In this document: positions 36,758 to 45,870 of the stretch, in pieces
Layout of the letters: each line of letters starts with the position of its first letter
Numbering within the stretch: the stretch's first letter is position 1
Assembly (NCBI GenBank): GCA_964448285.1
Contig: CAYUWG010000015.1
Location: 4,814 to 68,813 of the forward strand
DNA: 64,000 nt
Direction: 5' to 3'
DNA from: CAYUWG01 sp964448285
GTDB taxonomy: Bacteria; Bacteroidota; Ignavibacteria; SZUA-365
Position numbers and translations under genes: made by a program
Notes under the pieces: model-generated
Told to the model about the DNA's origin: nothing
The model's input: only the letters and a program-made list of their open reading frames with translations
Database searches by the model: none

Positions 36758-38077
36758 ATGAAATCCATTACTACACTCTCCAGATTCATGTACTGTTACC
36801 TTGGGATGTTTCTTTTCGCTCAAAACCTTTTGGCGCAGTGCACGGATTGCTCAGGCTTCACACCTTCAGGTTGGCCGGTCACTTGGGTTGAGTACAAATA
36901 CGTAACTGGTTTTTCGATACAAGACCCCAGCGATCAAAGCCCTGCGGAATCGGATATCTACTATGGCACAGGCTCAGATTCTGCTTCCGTGCTCGTGGGC
37001 TTCGAAAACGGCGTGGCATACTTCCGATTTCAAATCAACGGCGATCCTACCGGACCGGGTGGGTACAAGCAAACTGTTTGGCTCGCTGAGATACGAGGAA
37101 GCAATGGCTACCATCTATTAACCGTTGGCCTCGATGGCAACAGCCCCGATAAGGTTTTCATCTACGATACGAACGGCACACAGCTTCGAACGGTCTATTT
37201 AATCGGAACGTATTCCGGTGCCGCACGCTCGACTGCGATCGGATCGACAGGCAGGTACTATCTCGATTTTCAGATACCACTCTGTGCCATCACCTATTGG
37301 TCTTGCATGTACGCCCGGCAAACGATCACTTCATCGACACCGATGATCTTCTACTATGGAACATCGCAGGCGGCATCGTCACGCGTCAACAAGGATTTCT
37401 CCACATGCAACGGAAGTTGCACGCCGACCATTCTCGACTTCCTCAATATCGCCGTCTCGACGTTCGACCATATCGAAACGGGCATTCTCCCCGTCGAGCT
37501 CTCTGTGCTTCGAGCATCCATCCGTGACAATCGCGTCGAACTGGCGTGGACGACACGAACCGAAACGAATAACTACGGTTTCGAGGTACAACGTGCCATA
37601 GGATCAGGCGAATGGACAGCACGCAGTTTCGTTCCTGGACAAGGCACTTCCGCACATCCGAAGAATTACTCCTTCCGCGATGCTCTTCCAGATGCGGGAC
37701 ATTCATCCGAAAGAATCTCTTACCGTCTCAAGCAGATAGATCGTGATGGTAAAGTGAGTTACTCCCACAGCATCGAAGCCGTGCTTCCGTTACAAAGGAA
37801 TTCCGTCCTTGGCATGAACTACCCAAACCCGCTTGGACTCTCGACCTCCGGCACGACTACGGTAATCCCGTTCACGCTTCAGCGTTCGGAAATCGTTCGT
37901 CTCGCTGTGACCAACTCACTCGGACAGGAGGTCGCCATTCTCTCCGATGGATTTATGGAAAGCGGATCTCATACGATCCTTTTCGAATCACGAGACTTAC
38001 CGCCTGGTGCATACTACACGGTACTTCAAACGGAATCCGGTGAACGCTCTCAGCGGCCGATGCTTATCTTAAAGTAA
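36758..38077 (+). CDS. T9SS-sorted secreted protein of unknown function, second of a tandem pair
   Basis: The 439-residue protein parallels the preceding one domain for domain: signal peptide (ending NLLAQ), unknown Cys-containing beta domain (CTDCSGFTPSGWP, ESDIYYGTGSDSASVLVGF), FN3-like domain (LPVELSVLRA, TETNNYGFEVQRA) and T9SS tail (NYPNPL, GAYYTVLQ, MLILK). The four cysteines of the N-terminal domain (CTDC and CNGSC pairs) are kept in both copies, so they probably form disulfides. Divergence is spread along the gene, so the duplication is not recent. Confidence 0.82.
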   Translation: MKSITTLSRFMYCYLGMFLFAQNLLAQCTDCSGFTPSGWPVTWVEYKYVTGFSIQDPSDQSPAESDIYYGTGSDSASVLVGFENGVAYFRFQINGDPTGPGGYKQTVWLAEIRGSNGYHLLTVGLDGNSPDKVFIYDTNGTQLRTVYLIGTYSGAARSTAIGSTGRYYLDFQIPLCAITYWSCMYARQTITSSTPMIFYYGTSQAASSRVNKDFSTCNGSCTPTILDFLNIAVSTFDHIETGILPVELSVLRASIRDNRVELAWTTRTETNNYGFEVQRAIGSGEWTARSFVPGQGTSAHPKNYSFRDALPDAGHSSERISYRLKQIDRDGKVSYSHSIEAVLPLQRNSVLGMNYPNPLGLSTSGTTTVIPFTLQRSEIVRLAVTNSLGQEVAILSDGFMESGSHTILFESRDLPPGAYYTVLQTESGERSQRPMLILK

Positions 38078-38251
38078 TCTCGACGACAATGTGACGCTGT
38101 GTCCGTGGAGACCAGCTGTCTTGCAGAAACTTAGAGAAGAACCGGTAAGGAGACCCGGGGATATATTTCCGAACAGCGGATTCCGTAACTTTTGCAGGTA
38201 TCGCTCGCATTTCCCGCAGACTTCTTTCAGCGAGTGCGACGGAGCAAGACC

Positions 38252-40756
38252 ATGAAGAATCCCTTTGAACACATCAGCCCAAGAACGATCCGTGCAGTGT
38301 ATCTCCTGTTCGCTGCCTCGGTGTTGTTTATCACCGGAGTAAACTTCACGGACGTCATGATCCGTCGCGTGATCAGCAACGATCAATGCGCTTGGGAACC
38401 GGCCTTAGGCCGCGATTCACTTTTCGTTATCACGAAGATCGTCCCCGGCGGAGTAACAGACCGTGCAGGGATAGAGGACGGAGATATTCTTCTTCGAATC
38501 GACGGGAAAACGTACAGCGGCGCTCGTGAAGCGATGTCGCATATCAACCGGCACTCAGCCGGAAGCAAGGCAGTGTACACGATAGAACGTGACGAGCGAC
38601 GATTCGACGTTGAAGTAGAAATTCTGAAAGTGTTCAACATCGATTTCCTCGCGCAGTTCTGTCTCGGTCTCGGATTTCTTCTCGTGGGTCTGTTCGTCGT
38701 CATGGCGCGACCGCAAGGACGTGTGCAGCGGAAGTTCGGACGCTATGGCATTCTCGCGATGCTGTTTTTCGGTACGACGACGATCTATCCGGCGGAAGGC
38801 GGATGGCAGTCTGCCGTAGTATTCTTCGGAATGCTTGCCGGCAGAATTTTCGCCCCGCCGCAGTTTGTGTCGTTCTTCTTTCACTTCCCCGTCCGAAAAA
38901 ACATCGCAGGAAAGAAATCGGTCGTTGTCCTGCTCTATATTTTGAGCGTCGCCACGACGGCAATCCTTCCTCTCGCATTCGAAAAAGTTTTCCCGCAATG
39001 GACGATCATCATTGCGATCGTATTCCAGTGGACCATGTTCATCTCCGGCTTGGGTTTCTTCACTCACAGTTACTTTCGTGAGGTAGAGATCGACCGCCGC
39101 TCACAACTACGCCCGATTCTCGTATCGACGATCATCGGTGTTGCCGCGTTCATCTACACGACGATCATTGCGACGACATACCCCCTCGCAATTTTCATCC
39201 AGCCTGAATTACTCATCCCTTCCGTCTTACTCGCATTGATGCCGCCGGCGTTCGGGTACGCAATCATCCGTTACCGGTTGATGGACGTCGTCCTCATCGT
39301 GAAGCGAAGCCTCATTTACGCTGCGGTGACAGCAACCATCGCTGCATTTTATTTTCTCTTCGTCTTCGGTGTGGGAAATGTTATCGGCGTCATCTTCGAT
39401 GCGCAGGACAACACGCTGCTGACGCTCATCGCCTTCGTGCTCATCGCATTTCTTTTCGATCCGATCAAACAACGCGTGCAGAGCGCAATCGACAAAGTGT
39501 TCTATCAGGAGAGGACGAACTACCAGAAAGCATTGCTCGAATTCAGCCGCGAATTGCCTATGAACATCGACCTCGAACGCATTCTCGAATTGATGGTGCA
39601 TCGCATTTCGACGACGATGCACGTCGAGCGCGTGGCAGTTGCGCTATGCAGTGATGCGAGCGGCTGCAGTGTCGCCACAAAAAATATCCCGACAAACTGC
39701 TGTGAGTTCGACAATTCCCATTACGGTTTGATCAGCTTGTTGCGCCGGCAACGTGTTCCCCAATCGTTCGCTCTCGTCGAGGACGAATTCAATTCGCTGC
39801 GTATTTCGAACGAAGACAAAGAGAGGATTCGAATCTCCGGCATCGTGCTTTCAATTCCGATGTTCCTGAAAGAGGAGTTGATCGGAACAATCAACGTCGG
39901 ACCGAAGATGAGCGGGAAGGTCTATTCGCAGGACGATATCGACCTGCTCTCAACGGTCGCAAGCCAGGCCGCAATCGCAATCGAGAATGCGCGCCTCCAT
40001 CTTGCCGAAATCGAGAAGCAGAAGATCGAGGAAGAGATCGCGATCGCACATCGCATTCAGGAAGGATTGCTTCCGAAATCGATGCCTGCGCTCAAGGGTC
40101 TCGATATCACGGGCATATCACTTCCCGCCCGCTCAGTCGGCGGCGATTATTTCGATTTCATCCCATTGCCGAACGACCGCTTGTTCGTCGTTGTCGCGGA
40201 CGTTTCCGGGAAAGGGATGCCGGCGGCGCTCTATATGTCCAAGGTGCAGGGCATGATTCAGCTCGCCGCACAGATGTATCAATCTCCGCATGAAATCCTC
40301 TCTCACGTGAACCGACTCATTTACGATGGGATCGAAAGGAATTCTTTCATCACGATGATCCTCGCCCTTTTCGACATCCCGGGAAAGGAAATCCGGCTCT
40401 GCCGTGCGGGACACGTTCTCCCATTGATCGGGAATGGCAACGGCATGCACTTCATCGAATCCAAAGGCATCGGTCTCGGTTTGGAAAAAGGCCCGCTCTT
40501 CGACAGCAAGCTCGAAGAGATCCGGCTCCCGCTGACTGAAGGAAGCAAGTTCGTGTTTTACAGCGACGGCCTCACGGAGATGATGAACGCAGCGCGTGAA
40601 GAATACGGCGAGAAACGCCTGATCGACGTCGTTTCACAGCGAGACAATCTCGGCGCCCATGAACTTCAATCGACGATCCTTCGCTCGGTAGCGTCCTTTC
40701 GAAACGGAATCGAACCACACGACGACCTCACTCTCGTCGTCATGAAATACGCCTGA
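38252..40756 (+). CDS. Membrane PDZ-GAF-PP2C (SpoIIE-type) serine phosphatase
   Basis: ATG 38252, with CGGAG eight bases upstream, gives 834 residues; a frame open from 38192 lacks a comparable signal. Order: one membrane helix (~12-32), an extracytoplasmic PDZ domain (~50-125; IVPGGVTDRAGIEDGDILL), six to eight further membrane helices to ~405, a linker of the 7TM-sensor type (FDPIKQRVQSAIDKVFYQE), a GAF domain (~440-590) and a PP2C/SpoIIE domain (~610-834). Metal ligands Asp632 (GGDYFDF) and Asp650 (VADVSGKGMPAALYM) are present, so it should be active. Such enzymes dephosphorylate STAS anti-sigma antagonists; a STAS gene follows 122 bases downstream. Confidence 0.92.
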   Translation: MKNPFEHISPRTIRAVYLLFAASVLFITGVNFTDVMIRRVISNDQCAWEPALGRDSLFVITKIVPGGVTDRAGIEDGDILLRIDGKTYSGAREAMSHINRHSAGSKAVYTIERDERRFDVEVEILKVFNIDFLAQFCLGLGFLLVGLFVVMARPQGRVQRKFGRYGILAMLFFGTTTIYPAEGGWQSAVVFFGMLAGRIFAPPQFVSFFFHFPVRKNIAGKKSVVVLLYILSVATTAILPLAFEKVFPQWTIIIAIVFQWTMFISGLGFFTHSYFREVEIDRRSQLRPILVSTIIGVAAFIYTTIIATTYPLAIFIQPELLIPSVLLALMPPAFGYAIIRYRLMDVVLIVKRSLIYAAVTATIAAFYFLFVFGVGNVIGVIFDAQDNTLLTLIAFVLIAFLFDPIKQRVQSAIDKVFYQERTNYQKALLEFSRELPMNIDLERILELMVHRISTTMHVERVAVALCSDASGCSVATKNIPTNCCEFDNSHYGLISLLRRQRVPQSFALVEDEFNSLRISNEDKERIRISGIVLSIPMFLKEELIGTINVGPKMSGKVYSQDDIDLLSTVASQAAIAIENARLHLAEIEKQKIEEEIAIAHRIQEGLLPKSMPALKGLDITGISLPARSVGGDYFDFIPLPNDRLFVVVADVSGKGMPAALYMSKVQGMIQLAAQMYQSPHEILSHVNRLIYDGIERNSFITMILALFDIPGKEIRLCRAGHVLPLIGNGNGMHFIESKGIGLGLEKGPLFDSKLEEIRLPLTEGSKFVFYSDGLTEMMNAAREEYGEKRLIDVVSQRDNLGAHELQSTILRSVASFRNGIEPHDDLTLVVMKYA

Positions 40757-40878
40757 ATACACCGCGTTTTTGAAGAGAACAGGTTCAGGTGTAGTTTTCT
40801 GAGGAAACCGACGCGCGGTTATTCCCTTCGACTTATCATGCAGAATCCTTTTCCTCACTCGTATCTCAAGAGGCATCA

Positions 40879-41220
40879 ATGAAAATCAGCGAACGCATTG
40901 AAGACAGAATTGTCGTCCTTCACCTTTCCGGTGACTTTTGGTCCACCGGTGATTGGCAGTTGTATGACCATATTAAAGAGAAGGTCGAGGACGGTTTCAA
41001 TCAATTCATTTTGGACTTCACGATGATTCAACGCATCAACAGTATGGGCATCGGTGTTATGGTCGCAAGTATGAAAGCGGCACAGGATAAAGGCGGCGGA
41101 CTGAAACTCGTCGGGGTCGTACAGAACGTCAAGGATGTCTTACAGGTCGTGAACCTCTATACCATCATCGAGTTTTACGATACTGTAGAAGACGCCATCC
41201 ACAGTTTTCAGAATGTCTGA
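40879..41220 (+). CDS. STAS-domain anti-sigma factor antagonist
   Basis: The 113-residue single-domain protein has the RsbV/SpoIIAA-like pattern (LHLSGDF, then FILDFTMIQRINSMGIGVM). Ser55 in INSMG is the usual phosphorylation site. It would be switched by a kinase and by the PP2C phosphatase encoded just upstream. No RsbW-like kinase gene is in the window. The next gene starts at the base after its stop. Confidence 0.92.
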   Translation: MKISERIEDRIVVLHLSGDFWSTGDWQLYDHIKEKVEDGFNQFILDFTMIQRINSMGIGVMVASMKAAQDKGGGLKLVGVVQNVKDVLQVVNLYTIIEFYDTVEDAIHSFQNV

Positions 41221-43038
41221 ATGAAGCTCATGCGTTTGCTACACAAGGGAGTTCTTGCGGCAGCCTTCCCGGTTGCCGTTCTCATCTTGTGTACATTGCT
41301 TTCAGCTTGTTCATCAGACACGCGCTCGGATGCGGATAGAGCGTTCGAATCGCTTGCGTGGAACTTCATCGAATCCTACTTGCGCATGTATCCGGAAGAA
41401 GCGACTATCCTCGGCGATCATCGATACGATTCATCGATGAACGACTACAGCGCAGACGGCATCGAAAGAGCCATTGACCTCCGGTCGCTGTATCTCGATT
41501 CGCTGAAGACGATCAAGGTGGAAGAACTTTCCTCTGCGAACCGCATCGACTACGATATCTTTCAGCAGAATCTTGAAAAGGAACTCTTCGCATTGCGCGA
41601 CTTGCGCGACTGGGAAAACAATCCGTTGAGCTATAACGTGGGGAACGCAGTCTTCACCCTCGTTGCGAGAGAATTTGCACCGCTGCAGGAACGCATGAAG
41701 TCCGTCGAAGGACGATTGAGAGCGATACCACGCATACTCGAAGACGCGAAAAGAAATCTTCGCAATCCACCATCGATCCACACGCAAACCGCGATACAGC
41801 AGAACGACGGTATCGTCACGTTGCTGACGGAGACACTCGCGCCATTCATCGACAGCCTGGCGGCGAACCAACGCGAAGAGTTGATCTCCGTGCGAGATAG
41901 TGCGGTGAATGCACTTCGGGCTTATGGTGATTGGTTGAAAAAGACGCTGCTTCCAAACTCGACTGGTTCGTTTCGTCTCGGGAAAGATTTGTACGAGCGG
42001 AAACTCCGCTACTCGCTCGACACCGATTTGACGCGTGAAGAGATACTCGCGCATGCGGAACGCGATCTCGAAGCGACAACGATGGAAATGCACGCGACGG
42101 CTGTACAGCTCTGGGCGAAGTACTATTCCGGACAACCGATTCCTGCGGGAAAATCCGCGATCATCCGTGCGGTACTGAACCGTCTCGCAGAAGACAGACC
42201 GACGGACGAAACCATTGTCGATAACGCAAGAGAAGCGCTCAAGGAAGCGGAGCGCTTTGTTCGCGAGAAGAATATCGTCTCCGTACCGGATGATCCGATC
42301 GACATCATCGTGATGCCCGAGTTTCAACGTGGCGTTGCTGTTGCGTATTGCGAATCACCCGGTCCTTTGGAAAAAAACGGAAAGACGTTCTACGCCATTT
42401 CACCGACGCCGAAAGACTGGCCGCCCGCCCGAAAGGAATCGTTCTACCGCGAGTACAACAACTCCATGCTGAAAAACCTCACCGTACATGAGGCGATTCC
42501 GGGACACTACCTTCAGCTTGTCACCGGCAACCGGTTCAAAGCTTCGACGATTCTGCGCGGTATATTTCAGAGCGGTATTTTTGCAGAAGGCTGGGCTACG
42601 TACGCCGAGCAAATCATGGTCGATGCAGGCTTCGGAGGACTTGAAGTTAAAATCCAACAACTGAAAATGCGGTTACGTCTCATCATCAATGTGCTGATCG
42701 ATCAGAAGATCCACACGGCAGGGATGACTGAAAAGGAAGCGATGGACCTCATGGTGAACAAAGGTTTTCAGGAGAATGGCGAAGCAGCCGGGAAATGGCG
42801 CCGCGCATGCCTGACATCGACGCAGCTTTCCGCCTACTATGTCGGGAACTTGCTCTTCAACGATATTCGAAAGCGTTACGAAGCCTTGCACGGCAGTCGC
42901 TTCTCGCAAAAGGAATTTCATGACAGGGTGATCTCCTTTGGAACGATCTCTCCAAAATATCTTCCGATGCTTTTGAAGATTCCTAAGGATGCACCACCGC
43001 CATCTCTTGCGTCAACCAATAAGAGCACGCATCCATGA
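41221..43038 (+). CDS. DUF885 family metallopeptidase-like lipoprotein
   Basis: The 605-residue product has a lipoprotein signal (LLSAC, Cys30), so it is probably membrane-anchored in the periplasm or outer membrane. The DUF885 hallmark HEAIPGH lies at 423-429 with Glu456 (FAEGWATYAEQ) downstream, a zinc HExxxH arrangement. The TVHEAIPGHYLQ surroundings are typical. The reaction is not known for most of the family; peptidase activity is likely. It abuts the STAS gene without spacing and overlaps the next gene by four bases, so all are probably co-translated. Confidence 0.9.
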   Translation: MKLMRLLHKGVLAAAFPVAVLILCTLLSACSSDTRSDADRAFESLAWNFIESYLRMYPEEATILGDHRYDSSMNDYSADGIERAIDLRSLYLDSLKTIKVEELSSANRIDYDIFQQNLEKELFALRDLRDWENNPLSYNVGNAVFTLVAREFAPLQERMKSVEGRLRAIPRILEDAKRNLRNPPSIHTQTAIQQNDGIVTLLTETLAPFIDSLAANQREELISVRDSAVNALRAYGDWLKKTLLPNSTGSFRLGKDLYERKLRYSLDTDLTREEILAHAERDLEATTMEMHATAVQLWAKYYSGQPIPAGKSAIIRAVLNRLAEDRPTDETIVDNAREALKEAERFVREKNIVSVPDDPIDIIVMPEFQRGVAVAYCESPGPLEKNGKTFYAISPTPKDWPPARKESFYREYNNSMLKNLTVHEAIPGHYLQLVTGNRFKASTILRGIFQSGIFAEGWATYAEQIMVDAGFGGLEVKIQQLKMRLRLIINVLIDQKIHTAGMTEKEAMDLMVNKGFQENGEAAGKWRRACLTSTQLSAYYVGNLLFNDIRKRYEALHGSRFSQKEFHDRVISFGTISPKYLPMLLKIPKDAPPPSLASTNKSTHP

Positions 43039-44477
43039 GGAACTCGGAGCACGTCTTATCCGAGCTTCATCAAAATGTCTTCCATGAAGACGTGTGGAAC
43101 TTCATTCATTTGAAAGGTGACGGTTCCGACAGAAGGATCCATCGTGTCGTGGGTCCATACAATTCATCCATCGGCATCACCGGGGAGAACGTCGCGGAGA
43201 ATCGGGCCTTCATCGGTTTCACGCAGACATTCTTCAAAGCCAATCTCCCGGTACCGCGCATCCTCGCCGTGTCGGATGATGAAAGACACTATCTCGTCAC
43301 TGACCTCGGAGATGTGACGCTCCACCGGTGGCAATCACGCCTCCGCTCATCCCCGACGGATTTTCCGAAGGAAGTTGAAGCACTCTACCGGGAAGTGCTC
43401 CGGCAGCTTGTCCGTTTTCAAATCGACCAAGCGAATAAAATCGATTACTCGCTATGCTATCAGTCCCATACTTTCCACGAGCAGGCTATGCGCTTCGACG
43501 TGGATTACTTCTGCCGAATGTTCATCGAGCCGCTCTACCGCGGTTCATTCGACGGTCGAGCATTCGATAAAGACATTCAGCTTCTCGTAAAGGACTTGTT
43601 GGATACGCGAATGGACTTTTTCCTCTATCGCGATTTTCAATCCCGGAACGTGATGATCCTCGGAGGCATGCCGTTCTTTATCGACTACCAGTCGGGAAGA
43701 CATGGTGCGTTGCAGTACGACGTCGCTTCGCTGCTCTTCGACGCGAAGGCTCACATTCCCCATGAAGCACGTTTGCGGCTCTTCGGCGTGTACATGGACG
43801 AGGTGGCAAAGAGGATCGACATCGATCGTGACGACTTCACCCGGAAGTTCTACTCTTACGCGATCATCCGGGTGATGCAGGCGCTTGGCGCATTTGGCAA
43901 CCTCGGTCACAGGCAAAAGAAACCGGGCTTCCTCTCTTCGATCCCGCCATCGATGGATAACCTCGCGCTTCTCGCTGCTCATGCACCGATTCTCGAACAG
44001 TGCAGCTATATCAAAGACCTCTTCGTCCAGCTCTCTGAAGATCACCATCTCCGAACGCTCTCCGACGATAAGAAACAGCAACCGATCACCGTTGACATTC
44101 ATTCCTTCGGGTACTTACGAAGCGGTATTCCTGCAGACCGATTCGGGAACGGCGGCGGATTCGTGTTCGATTGCCGCTTACTTCCCAATCCCGGTCTGAA
44201 GCCCGGCTTCACGGCATACACGGGTCTCGATCCCATCGTGCAGAAAGAGCTCGAATCCTCGCCGCTGTTCCATCGCTTCTTTGACAGTGTCGTGAAAGTG
44301 GTGACCGAAGCGATTGACTCGTACAAAGAGATGAACTACACGAACCTCCAAGTCTCCTTCGGCTGCACGGGAGGACAGCATCGTTCCGTTTATTGCGCGG
44401 AAAAACTTGCCGAGATCCTTCGGGAGAAAGGTATCATCGTCACCGTTACGCACGCGGAGAAGGATCAGTACTGGTGA
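43035..44477 (+). CDS. AmgK-like aminosugar kinase fused to RapZ C-terminal domain
   Basis: The N-terminal ~340 residues are an aminoglycoside-phosphotransferase-fold kinase: catalytic Asp200 in LYRDFQSRN and metal-binding Asp217 in IDYQSGRHG, with DVASLLFD after it, as in AmgK/cell-wall recycling kinases. From ~350 to 480 the sequence is the RapZ C-terminal domain (DIHSFGYLRSGIP, NPGLKPG, GCTGGQHRSV at 443-452). RapZ in E. coli binds GlcN6P and controls glmS regulation through this domain. The fusion suggests a kinase whose activity responds to an aminosugar. The next gene overlaps its end and encodes a matching nucleotidyltransferase, as in the AmgK-MurU recycling route. Similar fusions occur in Bacteroidota as far as I recall. 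Confidence 0.88.
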   Translation: MRNSEHVLSELHQNVFHEDVWNFIHLKGDGSDRRIHRVVGPYNSSIGITGENVAENRAFIGFTQTFFKANLPVPRILAVSDDERHYLVTDLGDVTLHRWQSRLRSSPTDFPKEVEALYREVLRQLVRFQIDQANKIDYSLCYQSHTFHEQAMRFDVDYFCRMFIEPLYRGSFDGRAFDKDIQLLVKDLLDTRMDFFLYRDFQSRNVMILGGMPFFIDYQSGRHGALQYDVASLLFDAKAHIPHEARLRLFGVYMDEVAKRIDIDRDDFTRKFYSYAIIRVMQALGAFGNLGHRQKKPGFLSSIPPSMDNLALLAAHAPILEQCSYIKDLFVQLSEDHHLRTLSDDKKQQPITVDIHSFGYLRSGIPADRFGNGGGFVFDCRLLPNPGLKPGFTAYTGLDPIVQKELESSPLFHRFFDSVVKVVTEAIDSYKEMNYTNLQVSFGCTGGQHRSVYCAEKLAEILREKGIIVTVTHAEKDQYW

Positions 44478-45175
44478 AAGCGATGATTCTTGCGGCGGGC
44501 TTTGGGATTCGTCTCGCACCGCTGACGGAATCGCTGCCGAAGGCGCTTGTGCCCGTCGCAGGAAAGCCGATGATCGCATACGCCATCGAAGCGGTCATTC
44601 GAGCAGGCGCGAATGAGATCATCGTCAACGCCCACCATCATGCGGAGATGTTGGAAGAACATTTTCGAACGGTCAACTACGGAATCCCGGTTACGGTTAT
44701 CCGCGAAGATGAGATTCTCGGAACCGGCGGCGGCATCATCAACGCACACGCTGCCCTCGACGGCGATGAACCCTTTCTCGTGCACAACGCGGATATCCAT
44801 TCCGATTTCGATTTGAAACGCTTGTACGAACGATGGCTCGAACGAAAGCCTCTCGCAGTGCTCGCCGTGCACCAACGCGAAACTTCTCGCGCGCTTCTCT
44901 TCGAGCCGTCGATGAATTTCATCGGGAAAGAAGTATGGAAAGACGACGGCTGGGTGTACCCGGACCGGTCGTTGCGATTCGGCTTTTGCGGTATTCATCT
45001 CATCAGTGCGGAGATCTTTTCGCTCTGCTTTCCCAAAGGCTTCTCTGATGTGTTCGAGATCTACCGTACAGCGCTCGAACGACGGATGCATATCGAAGGC
45101 GTGCAATTCAACGGGCGGTGGTACGACTTCGGCAGCGTAGAAAAGATCGAATCGTTCACTGCGAAGGATTCATAG
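44474..45175 (+). CDS. MurU-like sugar-1-phosphate nucleotidyltransferase
   Basis: A GTG at 44474 overlapping the previous stop (GTGA) gives 233 residues; the ATG at 44483 is the alternative. The N-terminus has the nucleotide-binding LAAGFGIRLAPLTESLPKAL signature and GKPMI; VHNADIHSDFD holds the metal-binding Asp. Family length and neighbourhood fit MurNAc-alpha-1-phosphate uridylyltransferase (MurU), which makes UDP-MurNAc from the product of AmgK. A mannose- or glucose-1-phosphate role cannot be excluded. Probably translated together with the kinase gene. Confidence 0.88.
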   Translation: MKAMILAAGFGIRLAPLTESLPKALVPVAGKPMIAYAIEAVIRAGANEIIVNAHHHAEMLEEHFRTVNYGIPVTVIREDEILGTGGGIINAHAALDGDEPFLVHNADIHSDFDLKRLYERWLERKPLAVLAVHQRETSRALLFEPSMNFIGKEVWKDDGWVYPDRSLRFGFCGIHLISAEIFSLCFPKGFSDVFEIYRTALERRMHIEGVQFNGRWYDFGSVEKIESFTAKDS

Positions 45176-45201
45176 CGAGATATCGGCGTGCGCAGCAATC
45201 C

Positions 45202-45567
45202 CTACCGACCACGCATCGCCTGAATCTCATCCCGTTCATTCTTCTTCAGACTCTGAACGACACGTTCATATGATTCATCGATCATTGCTTTCAGTTCCGA
45301 CGTCGGAATCGCACCGTTAAAGTTCACCGTGTTCCAGTGTTTCTTGTTCATGTGATATCCGGGTTGCACGTCTTCGTAGCGCTCGCGCAGTTCCTCAGCA
45401 TGGCGAGGATCGCACTTCAGGTTGACGTGCATCGGGCGCTCTTCGATATCGACTAAAGCGAAGATCTTCCCTTTCACGCGAAAAACGAGCGTCGTCTCGT
45501 CGAACGGAAAGTCCTCGCTTGTCGCAGGTTTGCTCATGCAGTAGGTGCGAAAAAAGTCGAATGTCAT
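45202..45567 (-). CDS. MmcQ/YjbR family protein
   Basis: The 121-residue product is full length for the family, with the CyaY-like-fold phrases TLVFRVKGKIFALVDIEE and the signature KKHWNTV. Members have been linked to DNA binding, but no reaction is established. It is convergent with the nucleotidyltransferase gene (26 bases between stops) and divergent from the E1 gene. Confidence 0.9.
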   Translation of the reverse strand: MTFDFFRTYCMSKPATSEDFPFDETTLVFRVKGKIFALVDIEERPMHVNLKCDPRHAEELRERYEDVQPGYHMNKKHWNTVNFNGAIPTSELKAMIDESYERVVQSLKKNERDEIQAMRGR

Positions 45568-45870
45568 GATGGATTGAGGCGTGTTCGTGATGAGTAACCG
45601 AATTCCGGAATAAAGTGCGAAACAGGATTGATACGTCTAAATGAGCCGTCGAAAGTGAGCCGGTGTTTCTTTGCAATCGCATGTTAGCAACTCTCAAGAA
45701 GCTGATCAGTGAAGTTACTATTTGAATCACGCATCCTTCGCTTCTCCTTGCATCGCTGTATTTTTGCACGCGATTGAAACAGTCACGACTCGAAAGACGA
45801 CCTGTTGAAATATCCCCACGATACCACCGTCCATCATCCGCTTTCACACGTTCCGCACCTTACATCACGC

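Noticed and set aside
45759..45766. TATTTTTG, a match to the Bacteroidota -7 element TAnnTTTG before the E1 gene
   Set aside because: No TTTG -33 element at the right distance (nearest is 34 bases away), so it may be chance.
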